From the NCBI RefSeq assembly GCF_900176635.1, contig NZ_FXLN01000004.1, positions 1,012,231-1,076,230 on the forward strand: DNA of 64,000 nucleotides, written 5' to 3'. Under the pieces are notes generated by a model. It had not been told where the DNA came from and did not search any database. It worked only from the letters and a program-made list of their open reading frames with translations. The stretch comes from Clostridium merdae (GTDB lineage: Bacteria; Bacillota; Clostridia; Oscillospirales; Acutalibacteraceae). The translations under genes and the position numbers were made by a program. Below are positions 25,584 to 34,149 of this stretch, piece after piece (position 1 is the stretch's first letter; each line of letters opens with the position of its first letter).

Positions 25584-26009
25584 CTATTCTTTCACTTCAA
25601 AGCTCTCCGAATGAAAATTAGAATAATAGCGCCCTGCGGTTACCGTAAACTTTAAAACGCAATAGTCAGGGTCAGTAACGCCACCCCGGTAGTACTATGT
25701 GTCTCCGTTCTGCCAAATCATTTCTTTACTTGCAGCATCCTCCAGCACCTCTGCCGTACCAATCAGCATGACTCCGCGATAAAATCTTTTATCACAAAAA
25801 TAGAGGCTCGCTTTCGGATTCATACGATACTGCGCCACTCTCATAGAAGATGTATTCGTCGTAAAGTAAAAAGTACGAATTCCCTCTCTTCTTCTTGGCG
25901 AAAGCATTGCCTTGGTATTGGGAAATCCATTTTCATCTACGGAACTAATGTAAGCAATTTTCTGTTTATCAATCATATTACCAATTGTTTTTTCCGCGTC
26001 TCTTAACAT
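25584..26009 (-). pseudogene. Pyridoxamine-5'-phosphate-oxidase-like FMN-binding protein with in-frame amber stop
   Basis: The frame opens at 26009 and encodes a split-barrel flavin-binding protein (AYISSVDENGFPNTKAM, RTFYFTTNTSSMRVAQYRMNPKASLYF, then VLEDAASKEMIWQNGDT). It then hits TAG at 25695-25697. The same frame continues without interruption for 36 more codons (YYRGGVTDPDYCVLKFTVTAGRYYSN...), exactly the C-terminal segment that family members carry, and ends at a second TAG at 25584-25586. The full product would be about 140 residues, the usual length. A single base change is the simplest cause; sequencing error or stop read-through are alternatives. The shortened 104-residue form lacks the last beta-strands. 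Confidence 0.8.
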
Positions 26010-26193
26010 GTTACTACCTCTTAATTAAAGCATAGCAATTTGCTGGCCAATAGTAAATCACCCGCTTTTTATGGATATTTTGCTCGATAAGTCCTATTCT
26101 TTTAGCACCAGCTTCATGCCATCTTCTTTCATAATGTCATTATCAATCGACTGCATTATACCTATTGCTTTCAAAGCTTTAGGCCTCTAACTG

Positions 26194-27477
26194 TTAGGTA
26201 ATACTCCGATTGAGCTTTCGGTACTCCCCCGGGGCACAGCCTGCAATCCGTTTAAAAACCACGCTGAAATACTGCGGATTGTTATAACCAACCTTTTCTG
26301 AAATTTCGTAGGTCTTAAACTCTGTTTCTACCAGCAGGCTCATTGCCTTTTTCACGCGCAGCTCCATGAGGTAATCGCTGAGATTAACGCCCTGGTATTT
26401 CTTAAAAAGAGTGCTGATATAGCTTGGTGTAAGGTGAACCTCCTCTGCAATTCGGTTTAGTGACAAATCCTCCTGATGAAAATTCGACTCAATAAACGAT
26501 AGCACCTGCCGCAAAACGGCAGCATGAGATACACTGCTATTCTTCAGTTCCTCAAAGCGCACAAGAGTTTGTCCCTCCTGTAAATGAGACTCGAGCATAT
26601 TTTTCATTTCCAATGCCTGCGTAGCTTCTGTATATGATTTTAATAGGTTAGCGCAGCTATTGCAAAGTGAACCTGCACCCGCCGCCAGCGAAACACCTTG
26701 GTTTTCCCTTACCTGTTGAAATAGCTCCTCCAAACGGGTGAAGAATTCTTGTTGCTCCCTTTCCGAAAGCTGTTCTGAAAAATTCACGACCAAGTTCAAA
26801 TAAATATCTCCCACAAAATAATAAACGCCAATCGTTGGTTGGTTAAGGCTGCTTTGCAGCAGCTCCCCAATTTTATTGCAAAGCTGTTTTTTTTGCCATA
26901 GCAATATCTCTGCCTCACGCTCACTGCGCTTCCCAACATGAATACACACAACACAAAACACGGGGCTGATAAACTGAATATGAAGCCGCTTTGCACGCTC
27001 TGCAAAATCCGATTCATTCTGGTAATTGACGACTAAATCGTAGAAAAACTTATTTTTAAGCAAGGTGCGGCTGCGATTAATCATCTCTACATTATCTTTC
27101 TGGTCATCCGACTCTTTCGCCGCCTTAAGCACCGCCTTGAGCACTTCTGAATTGTGCTCGTATTTCATTACATATTGGCAAACCTTATAATTTAAAGCCA
27201 GCTGCGCATATTTAAAATCGCCGTATGCGGTCAATAAAACCACCTTAATGTGTGGATACAGGCGGTACACCGCTTCCATAAGCTCTACGCCATCCATAAA
27301 CGGCATTTTTATATCACTAAGGATAATATCGGGCAGGCAGCTCGGTATCATCTCCAGGCATTCTCTGCCGTTGCTCGCTGTGCCTACCACTTCAATGCCA
27401 TTTTCTTTCCAATGGATGCTCTGCTTCATCCCCGCTCGAATAATCTGGTCATCATCAACAATGAGAAGCCTATGCAT
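26194..27477 (-). CDS. YesN-type response regulator (receiver plus AraC HTH)
   Basis: The N-terminal receiver domain (LLIVDDDQIIRAGM, with phospho-acceptor Asp in PDIILSDIKMPFMDG and Lys in VVLLTAYGDFKYA) is joined through a roughly 200-residue middle region to a C-terminal AraC-type double HTH (SLNRIAEEVHLTPSYISTLFKKYQG, then YEISEKVGYNNPQYFSVVFKRIAG). The protein controls carbohydrate uptake or catabolic genes in its family. The ATG at 27477 overlaps the kinase stop by eight bases and has AAGGGG ten bases upstream; the GTG at 27498 is less likely. It is last in an operon of binding protein, kinase and regulator. Confidence 0.93.
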   Translation of the reverse strand: MHRLLIVDDDQIIRAGMKQSIHWKENGIEVVGTASNGRECLEMIPSCLPDIILSDIKMPFMDGVELMEAVYRLYPHIKVVLLTAYGDFKYAQLALNYKVCQYVMKYEHNSEVLKAVLKAAKESDDQKDNVEMINRSRTLLKNKFFYDLVVNYQNESDFAERAKRLHIQFISPVFCVVCIHVGKRSEREAEILLWQKKQLCNKIGELLQSSLNQPTIGVYYFVGDIYLNLVVNFSEQLSEREQQEFFTRLEELFQQVRENQGVSLAAGAGSLCNSCANLLKSYTEATQALEMKNMLESHLQEGQTLVRFEELKNSSVSHAAVLRQVLSFIESNFHQEDLSLNRIAEEVHLTPSYISTLFKKYQGVNLSDYLMELRVKKAMSLLVETEFKTYEISEKVGYNNPQYFSVVFKRIAGCAPGEYRKLNRSIT

Positions 27478-29263
27478 CAAACGATTCCCCTTTCTCACCC
27501 TTCGCGAGCGGTATTACAAGACTTGCCTGCGTATAAACCCCCGGTACACTTTCCAGCTCTACTCCAGATTCCTCCCCGAAGTACAGCTTTAGGCGCGTAT
27601 TTACATTTCGTAGACCAAAGTACTTGGTATGGTTTATCTCTGGGGGCAACCGCAGTGTACTGCGCAAATCTTCAAGACACTCAGGCTCAATTCCCACGCC
27701 ATCATCAAATACGGTCAACATAATCTTGGTCTCCTGTATTTCACCGCTGACCAAAATCATGCCGATACCATCCTTTGTTTTAATCCCGTGGTAAATTGCG
27801 TTTTCCACAAGGGGCTGAAGGCTCAGCTTTAATATTTGTGTGGATAAGAGGGATTCTTTTACATTGATTTCATATTCAAAATCGTCACCGTAGCGCATTT
27901 TCTGTATTTCAAGGTAGCTTGCTACGTGCTCCAGCTCTTCTTTGAGCGTTACGATTTCTTTTCCACCGCTAATCCCTAGCCTGTAAAAGCGTGCGAGTTC
28001 CACACACATATCACTGGCCATATTGTTATTGCGCATGTTTACAAGCTGACGAATAGAGCCAATGGTATTGTACAAAAAATGCGGCTTGATTTGCTCTTGA
28101 AGAGCCAAAAGCTGCATTTTTGTTTTCTGCTCCTGTTCACGGCGCACCTGTGCAAGAAGCTCTGTAACCGTTACCTTTAAATAAGACAAGCCATGTGCCA
28201 GCACACCAATTTCATTTCCGGCGTCCACCTGAAAGCTGACGCTCATATCTCCATTATCAAACTTAATGACCTGATCCGAAAGGTACTCAATGGGTTTTGA
28301 AATACTTTTAGCAAGTACATTCGAAAGCCAAACAACCAGAAATATAAGCGCTAGCACCAACACCAGCAATATGTATTTAAATTCTCCGGCTGTGCTTAAA
28401 AGGTCACTTTCCGGCATTACGGCAGCTACAATCCAATTGTTTGCCTCAATGCTCTGGTAGGTAACAATCATTCGCTGGTTGGTTACGCTTTGCAAAGCCA
28501 TACTGCCACTCGAGCCAAAATGCTCTTTTAGCTTTTCTACTGCGGAAAGCGTTAGGCAATACCGATTTTGCATAGAGGCTGAGGAGAGTGTACCGTCTTT
28601 GCTAATGAGCATCATGTACCCGTTTTCGGACACATGAACGTTATCGAGTATGGCTGAGAAATAGCTGCTATTTAAATTAAACAGTAAAATTCCGCTGGAG
28701 GATGATTGCGGAGAGCCAATCAAGCGAAACACAGAAATGACCTTATGTGGCACCATGGTTTGGAACACATCATCTCGGTGCTCATTGAGCCAATACACCC
28801 CATGAGGGGATGAATTGTACTTTTTCATCCATTGCGGCAAAGAAAGCCCAATGTGCTTTGGAACGTCATTTACAAAATACTTTACTTCTACCCCTCTGTT
28901 ATTGCAAAAGTATAGGGAATCTACCATTTGATCGTAATTGCGGTAGATTTCTTCCATACTGCCATAGCAAGCCATCAGACTTTTAAAATCTTCCTCCGCC
29001 GAGCTTTCGCTAAGGAGAAGCGTGTTTACCGCAGGGCTATTTGAAAGATTCAACATCTGAGTGAAAGCGGTCATCATTTTATCATTCAGCAGAACTGAAA
29101 TTTGGCTTACCATACTCTGCGATAAGAAAGAGGCGTTCTTTTTAATATTATTGGTTTCAAAAAAGTACGCAAATAGACCGATAATTAGCACAGCGGCTAA
29201 TACTACCGGCAAAAAAAGGAGCATAATCTGCTTTTTAATTGGCTTTTGAAACACCTTTTTCAA
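27470..29263 (-). CDS. YesM-type sensor histidine kinase
   Basis: 597 residues. TM1 is near residues 12-35, followed by a large extracellular sensor (Cache-like, about 36-285), TM2 near 287-310, HAMP, a His_kinase domain with the phospho-His in LQEQIKPHFLYNTIGSIRQL, and an ATPase domain (LSLQPLVENAIYHGI, FDDGVGI). This LytS/YesM architecture senses sugars or oligosaccharides, often through a solute-binding protein. The start is a TTG at 29263 behind AAAAGGGG; a GTG three codons later is possible. Co-transcribed with the binding-protein gene upstream and the regulator downstream. Confidence 0.93.
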   Translation of the reverse strand: MKKVFQKPIKKQIMLLFLPVVLAAVLIIGLFAYFFETNNIKKNASFLSQSMVSQISVLLNDKMMTAFTQMLNLSNSPAVNTLLLSESSAEEDFKSLMACYGSMEEIYRNYDQMVDSLYFCNNRGVEVKYFVNDVPKHIGLSLPQWMKKYNSSPHGVYWLNEHRDDVFQTMVPHKVISVFRLIGSPQSSSSGILLFNLNSSYFSAILDNVHVSENGYMMLISKDGTLSSASMQNRYCLTLSAVEKLKEHFGSSGSMALQSVTNQRMIVTYQSIEANNWIVAAVMPESDLLSTAGEFKYILLVLVLALIFLVVWLSNVLAKSISKPIEYLSDQVIKFDNGDMSVSFQVDAGNEIGVLAHGLSYLKVTVTELLAQVRREQEQKTKMQLLALQEQIKPHFLYNTIGSIRQLVNMRNNNMASDMCVELARFYRLGISGGKEIVTLKEELEHVASYLEIQKMRYGDDFEYEINVKESLLSTQILKLSLQPLVENAIYHGIKTKDGIGMILVSGEIQETKIMLTVFDDGVGIEPECLEDLRSTLRLPPEINHTKYFGLRNVNTRLKLYFGEESGVELESVPGVYTQASLVIPLAKGEKGESFDA

Positions 29264-29322
29264 GACCCAGCGCCCCTTTTAAAATCGCTCTACCTAACGT
29301 TTTTTACAATGAATAGAATAGG

Positions 29323-30720
29323 TTAACTTCTATCAAAGTCCCTTTTGGCAGATTCCAATAGGCTTGCCCATTGGTCGAGCATCTCTTTTGCTGAGAGGCT
29401 CCCGGTCATCACCTTTTGTATCTTTGGTTCCATTTGAGCTTGAATATCACTGTATTGCGGCAAGTAAACCGGAGCCAGAATCTGAGCCGAGCCATCTTTA
29501 CCTTCTACTATTTTTTCTGCCAGTAATAAGTAATCTGGGCGATAATCAGAATAAACCGTACTCAACTCTGTACTCACAGGAACCTCCCCTTGGGTTTTAC
29601 AGCGGGGAATCTGCACTTCTGCACCGCAATACAACGTCATTGCCTGAAAGGCAGCGTCTTTTACCTTCGACTTGGAATTCATGCTTACGGAGCGCATAGC
29701 AACAAAGCGCATTTGCTGTCCGCTCTCTTTTGATTTAGGGAATACCGCCGCACGGTACCGTGTTTTATCTCCGTAAAACGCCATTGCAATCGAGGTTCCC
29801 GAACCAAAGTTGTGAAAAATGATACCCGCCTTTCCTGCTTGGAAGGACTGCGTGAGCTGCGTCCACCCTTTCACCAAATCATCCTGTGCGGAATAGCGAT
29901 TATACAGGCCAAGGTATTGCTGGGCAAACTCAACATTGCGAGGATTGTTGATGGTACATTTGCCGTTTTTATCGAAGTAATTCGGTATACCCGAATACGC
30001 ATACATAAGAGCCTCTAACGTATTACTGCTGCCCGGGCCGCCGCGCAGTGCAATGCCATACTGGTCATTCTCACGGTTCGTCAGTGTTTGCGTTGCCGTA
30101 AAAAATTCTTCCCACGTTTGTGGAACAGAAAGCCCCGCAGACTGCAATAGGTCTGGCCGTACCCACATACCCCACGGCTGCATGGAGAACGGGAGTGTAT
30201 AGAGCTGGTGCTGCTTGGGGTCGTACGCACGCGCTTGCGCAATGGCAGCGCTGCTCAAAGAATTCCGTTCACTCCAAGTATTATAAAAAGCATCCAATGG
30301 TTCATAAAAACCATACTTTATGTATTTGGAATCGTAAAAATCCGTAAAATCCGGCGCAGTGTCTGACGCAATTGCAACATCCAGCTTCTGCATAAAGGTG
30401 GATGAATCCCCCGGAAGTCCCAAATACTCCAGCTTGATTTCGGGATTCTTTTCTTTGAGTAATTGCTGAAAACGGATAAAATCTTGGTCACGTTCCGGTG
30501 TGGAACAATAGGTCCAAAACTTGACCGTAGTTTGAGGGGTACTGCTCACAGCACTCTCACTGGGAGGAACGGTAGCAGAACCAGAACAGCCGCTAAGCAG
30601 CATGGCAAACACTCCCAAAAGGGAAAAAGCGGCTTTGGGGAGCCTGTTTTGTTCCTTCTTTTGGCGGAATAAAATAGAAAACGGGAAAGAATATGTGACG
30701 TTTTTCAACCTTTTACTCAC
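29323..30720 (-). CDS. Extracellular solute-binding lipoprotein (carbohydrate ABC type)
   Basis: A family 1 solute-binding protein: lipobox MLLSGC with acylated Cys45, a Ser-rich linker, then a two-lobed binding fold (FWTYCSTPERDQDFIRFQQLL, FTDFYDSKYIKYGF, LPFSMQPWGMWVRPDLLQSAG). The start is GTG with AAGGGGGAG six bases upstream, which leaves about 28 residues ahead of the signal-peptide hydrophobic core, longer than normal. It is the first gene of a transcript with the YesM/YesN pair and has no permease genes of its own, so it may serve as the ligand-sensing partner of the kinase rather than, or as well as, part of a transporter. Confidence 0.9.
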   Translation of the reverse strand: MSKRLKNVTYSFPFSILFRQKKEQNRLPKAAFSLLGVFAMLLSGCSGSATVPPSESAVSSTPQTTVKFWTYCSTPERDQDFIRFQQLLKEKNPEIKLEYLGLPGDSSTFMQKLDVAIASDTAPDFTDFYDSKYIKYGFYEPLDAFYNTWSERNSLSSAAIAQARAYDPKQHQLYTLPFSMQPWGMWVRPDLLQSAGLSVPQTWEEFFTATQTLTNRENDQYGIALRGGPGSSNTLEALMYAYSGIPNYFDKNGKCTINNPRNVEFAQQYLGLYNRYSAQDDLVKGWTQLTQSFQAGKAGIIFHNFGSGTSIAMAFYGDKTRYRAAVFPKSKESGQQMRFVAMRSVSMNSKSKVKDAAFQAMTLYCGAEVQIPRCKTQGEVPVSTELSTVYSDYRPDYLLLAEKIVEGKDGSAQILAPVYLPQYSDIQAQMEPKIQKVMTGSLSAKEMLDQWASLLESAKRDFDRS

Positions 30721-30865
30721 ATAGACTCCCCCTTTATGTAAAATGATAGCTTAAGATAATTATAGAAGCTTAAAAGAATTTGTCAATTAAATATAAAAGT
30801 TTTGTGGTTCAGTTAATAAATTTGATAGCAAACGCTGAGCTTCTATTTTTACTTTTCACACACAA

Positions 30866-30917
30866 AAAGCCGCCAAAGTCCTTGCAAACACTCGATTGCG
30901 TGAACACTTTGACGGCG
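30866..30917 (-). terminator. Terminator of the sugar-acid catabolic genes
   Basis: Stem GCCGTCAAAGT/ACTTTGGCGGC (one wobble or mismatch) with a long loop, followed by a T run on the minus strand, just past the UxaA stop. Confidence 0.7.
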
Positions 30918-30924
30918 AGAGCGC

Positions 30925-32142
30925 CTATTCACATTTCTTTTTGATTACGACTTCTTTTTCTTGGTATTTATAGGGGATGAAATATTCTGTATGGCCTAGT
31001 CGCTCCGCGTTCGTCAGTTCACCGGAGCAAATCTTTATTACATTCTTACACAAATCCTTGCAAAGCTCTTCCAGTGAAACTTCGCCGCTGAGTGCTGGCC
31101 CTGCGTTAAAGTCCATATCCCCCCTCATACGAAGAAAGGTGGCGTTATTGCCCGTAATTTTAAACACAGGCGCTACTGCACTACCAACCACATTCCCGCG
31201 CCCTGTTACCAAAAACACCAACTGGCAGCCGCAAGAAATCAAATCCATAAGCCCCTCGTTGTCATTGGGATTAGTGTACCCAAACCCCATCCAATAAGGG
31301 TCCGGCGTACTGTCGAGCAGCCAAAGCCCCTGCTCTGGCGGTTGCTGCGATACCTTTATCACTCCGTTTATTGGGCGACTTCCGCTTTTAATCACGGCAC
31401 CCATGCTTTTTTCTTCGATGGATGAAAGCCCACCAGCAAAATTTCCCGGAGAAACAGAATATTGACGAACCGATTTGCAGTATTCCAAGGCTTTGTTGTA
31501 GGTGTGCTCCAATTGCTCCTTTGCATTGGTATTCGCCGCACGCTTTAGAAGCAGATCTTTGAGCCCGATTGCCTCTACAATTTCTTCAAACACGGCAGTA
31601 CCACCCAAATCAATAAGTTTATCGTAAAAGCGCCCAACAATTACGTTGCCGGCAAGCCCGGAGGTATAATCAGAGCCGCCGCATTCTGCACCTACTACTA
31701 AGTCGGAAAAGCCCATGGGAACAACGGGAGTACGCTTAAGCTCTTCTAACAAAGCTGCTGCTTGGCGCAAACCATAGGCAATGGATGGTTCTGTACCGCC
31801 CTGCTCCTGCACAAAAAACCAATGCGCTACCCTGCCGGATTCCTTTGCTTTTTCAGCAAGATACTTTGGCTGTACATATTCACAGCCAAGCCCAACCGCA
31901 AGTACAGCCCCTACGTTTGGGTGACGAATAAGAGCCAAAAGCAGGCGTACCGCATACTCGTTGTCGCAGCAGCCGTCAAAGCCAACCACTTCTACATCTT
32001 TGTTGCCGGTACGAAGAGCAATCTCTTTTGCAACATGAGCGGAACACTCTACCGTATACACAATCAATAGCTTATTGCGTATTCCTTTTCTGCCGTCCTG
32101 CCGTAGGTAACCTTTCCAGCATATGTTCTCATACTCTTTCAT
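30925..32142 (-). CDS. UxaA/GarD-family dehydratase, large (catalytic) subunit
   Basis: 405 residues resembling the C-terminal catalytic part of altronate/galactarate dehydratases (YLRQDGRKGIRNKLLIVYTVECS, GAECGGSDYTSGLAGN, ISCGCQLVFLVTGRGN). These Fe-dependent enzymes remove water from sugar acids to give 2-keto-3-deoxy acids. The small SAF-domain subunit is encoded separately just upstream, the split arrangement known in several Firmicutes. The exact sugar acid cannot be told; an altronate-type substrate is only the family default. SD weak. It closes the run of catabolic genes and is followed by a terminator. Confidence 0.87.
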   Translation of the reverse strand: MKEYENICWKGYLRQDGRKGIRNKLLIVYTVECSAHVAKEIALRTGNKDVEVVGFDGCCDNEYAVRLLLALIRHPNVGAVLAVGLGCEYVQPKYLAEKAKESGRVAHWFFVQEQGGTEPSIAYGLRQAAALLEELKRTPVVPMGFSDLVVGAECGGSDYTSGLAGNVIVGRFYDKLIDLGGTAVFEEIVEAIGLKDLLLKRAANTNAKEQLEHTYNKALEYCKSVRQYSVSPGNFAGGLSSIEEKSMGAVIKSGSRPINGVIKVSQQPPEQGLWLLDSTPDPYWMGFGYTNPNDNEGLMDLISCGCQLVFLVTGRGNVVGSAVAPVFKITGNNATFLRMRGDMDFNAGPALSGEVSLEELCKDLCKNVIKICSGELTNAERLGHTEYFIPYKYQEKEVVIKKKCE

Positions 32143-32233
32143 TGTCCACTCTCTCCAAACATTGCTTTACTAATGAAAATTTAACTGGTATCCGTTCTTT
32201 CCCACTCGCATGAGGGGTTCTTTGCTATGAATG

Positions 32234-32566
32234 TTACTCATAATGTGTATCCGTAGGGGCACCGGTTACAACGTCTAAGCTGGAGGATCTGGCGTCGTAC
32301 AGGCTTTTCATATTATGAAGATGTACCCACTGCCCAATTGAAATATCTTTGGTAGCACAGCCGATTACCACACCATATTTTACAATGGTCTCCCCATTTG
32401 CAATGTTGCAGAGCGCAAGCTTGTGCCCGGTGGGTATTTCTTCTGCAACGGTTATAGTTTCCTGAACCGGGTCGCCATGAACGGCGGCAGTTCCCGGCTC
32501 TAAATCTTCGAGCGCGGTAGCCACGTTGTCTGCCTTATCTATTTGAAAAACAGCCTGCCCGCTCAT
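32234..32566 (-). CDS. SAF-domain small subunit of UxaA-type dehydratase
   Basis: 110 residues matching the N-terminal SAF domain of altronate dehydratases (KADNVATALEDLEPGT, ITVAEEIPTGHKLAL, KYGVVIGCATKDISIGQWVHLHNMKS). The SD GAGGGGGAG is five bases before the ATG. It lies 14 bases after the RraA-like gene and 91 bases before the large subunit on the same strand, consistent with a two-subunit enzyme. The domain is thought to help position substrate. Confidence 0.87.
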   Translation of the reverse strand: MSGQAVFQIDKADNVATALEDLEPGTAAVHGDPVQETITVAEEIPTGHKLALCNIANGETIVKYGVVIGCATKDISIGQWVHLHNMKSLYDARSSSLDVVTGAPTDTHYE

Positions 32567-32580
32567 GCTTACTCCCCCTC

Positions 32581-33246
32581 TTATAAAATGCCAAATTTAG
32601 CGAATGCATCGGTTGCGGTCATGCCACCCTCAATGGCCTTACGCACCACTTTTTCTCCTGCGGCCTTTTCCAAAGCCTTTTCAAACACTTCGGTCTCGTA
32701 TTTTTGTGGGATGATTAAGACGCCGTCCATATCCCCAAACACGATGTCTCCGGAATTCACCCAAACATCACCAATCTCAATGGGGCAACGAAAATCGACC
32801 ACTTGTGTACGAACAGAGGAATCCTGTGCGTAACAGCCACAGCTAAATACCGGCCAATTTTGCTCTAGCACCTGTGGGGTATCGCGGTGCCAGCCATTCA
32901 CAACCGCTCCCGCCGCTTTTCTGGTTCTGGCGGTGGCGGTGAGCAGCTCACCCCAATATGCACAGCGCTTGGTTCCTCCGGTTGCAATGTAAATTTCATC
33001 CTCTTCTAGCTGATCAAGTGCCTCTGTTAACAGGCCAAATGGCTTTTTCTGCGGGCCAAATACATCAATCATCAATACCGGCATTGCTCTGCCAACCAGC
33101 TTCATATCATCCCGAAGAGGGCGTACCTCCTGCGGGAGAAATTGATGATAACAGCCTAGGGCGTCCAAAATATCTCCCACAACAGGAGTGTATAAGCGTT
33201 CCTTTACGAGTGCGAACAGCTCCTTGTCATTCTTCCATTGTGCCAT
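32581..33246 (-). CDS. RraA-family aldolase/decarboxylase-like protein
   Basis: 221 residues with the RraA/HMG-aldolase fold: PVVGDILDALG at the start, the substrate and metal site GAVVNGWHRDTPQ (the Arg-Asp pair conserved in this superfamily) and GDIVFGDMDGVLIIPQ near the C-terminus. Catabolic members are metal-dependent aldolases or oxaloacetate decarboxylases that release pyruvate, which fits the dehydratase neighbours. The RNase-inhibitor RraA of enterics is a divergent member and not expected here. The ATG at 33246 has GGGAGGG seven bases upstream and is preferred over the start at 33276. Confidence 0.87.
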   Translation of the reverse strand: MAQWKNDKELFALVKERLYTPVVGDILDALGCYHQFLPQEVRPLRDDMKLVGRAMPVLMIDVFGPQKKPFGLLTEALDQLEEDEIYIATGGTKRCAYWGELLTATARTRKAAGAVVNGWHRDTPQVLEQNWPVFSCGCYAQDSSVRTQVVDFRCPIEIGDVWVNSGDIVFGDMDGVLIIPQKYETEVFEKALEKAAGEKVVRKAIEGGMTATDAFAKFGIL

Positions 33247-33294
33247 TACGAAACCCTCCCAAGTTTTTATGCCCATATTTCCCTATTTTGTGAA

Positions 33295-34062
33295 TTAAAA
33301 TCCAATTAAAGCGCCGCCGTCCACGGGGAGTGCTACTCCATTTACAAACTTAGCGGCGGCAGAGCAAAGGTATACGGCAGCCCAGCCAATGTCCTCCGGG
33401 TCACCAAAGCGGTTCATTGGGGTTCTGCCCAGTATCTTCTGCTGGCGTGGGGGGTCGTTATCTACTGCTTTATGGAACATAGGCGTATCAATCCAGCCAG
33501 GTGCAATCGCATTGACTCGAATCCCATCTGCCGAAACCTCTGCGGCAAGTGACCGAACCATGCCAAGATACGCCGATTTAGCCGCTGCATAGCCCATTAC
33601 ATAAGGCATACCGATAAAGGAGGTCATGGAAGCGGTAAACAAAATGCTGCCCTTCTTATTTTCTCTCATTTGAGGAACAAAGGCACGGGTGATGGCATAA
33701 GAGCCAACCACATGAACGTTTAGAACATCTGTAAAATCGGTAACAGACATTTCTTCAATCGGCTTCTTGCAATGGTTACCCGCATTGTTGCATAAAATGG
33801 TAACCTCACCGTGCTCCCGCTTTATTTGTTCAGCAATCTCCTGTGCACGGTCACTTTCCGTTACATCAAAGCAGTAATAGCTGGCACTGCTGCCCAGCTC
33901 CTCACAGGCTTTTTTTAGCTTTTCTTCATCTCTGGCTAATAGAATCACCTCGGCTCCTGCTGCAACCATGCACCTTGCCATTGCGAGCCCTAATCCGCTT
34001 GCTCCTCCGGTAATAACGGCGCGCTCCCCTTTTAGTGAAAATATGTTATTATAGTCCATCAT
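33295..34062 (-). CDS. Short-chain dehydrogenase/reductase
   Basis: A classical SDR of 255 residues: NAD(P)-binding TGGASGLGLA near residue 15, NNAG, catalytic Ser in TASMTSFIG, YAAAKSAYLGM with the Tyr-Lys pair, and VNAIAPGWIDTPMF after it. An acidic residue after the second strand is not obvious (LLARDEEK), so cofactor choice is open. By context it oxidises or reduces a sugar acid or its breakdown product, in the manner of gluconate 5-dehydrogenases. The ATG at 34062 has the SD GGGAGA; longer in-frame starts up to 34122 would run into an intercistronic hairpin. Confidence 0.9.
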   Translation of the reverse strand: MMDYNNIFSLKGERAVITGGASGLGLAMARCMVAAGAEVILLARDEEKLKKACEELGSSASYYCFDVTESDRAQEIAEQIKREHGEVTILCNNAGNHCKKPIEEMSVTDFTDVLNVHVVGSYAITRAFVPQMRENKKGSILFTASMTSFIGMPYVMGYAAAKSAYLGMVRSLAAEVSADGIRVNAIAPGWIDTPMFHKAVDNDPPRQQKILGRTPMNRFGDPEDIGWAAVYLCSAAAKFVNGVALPVDGGALIGF

Positions 34063-34107
34063 ATCGCTTAATCTCCCTTTCAATTTCCCATTCAAAATAA
34101 GCACAGG

Positions 34108-34138
34108 TGTCATCTCCTCCACAAAAGAGGAGATGACA
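34108..34138 (-). promoter_or_regulatory. Intercistronic hairpin between enolase-superfamily and SDR genes
   Basis: Perfect 12-bp stem TGTCATCTCCTC/GAGGAGATGACA with a seven-base loop, directly after the first gene of the operon. No T run follows, so it is more likely an mRNA-stability or processing element than a terminator. Confidence 0.5.
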
Positions 34139-34149
34139 ATCTTTGTATA

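Noticed and set aside
25695..25697. Amber codon as a pyrrolysine site
   Set aside because: The protein family is not a methylamine methyltransferase, no PYLIS-like element or pyl gene is seen, and a point mutation is simpler.
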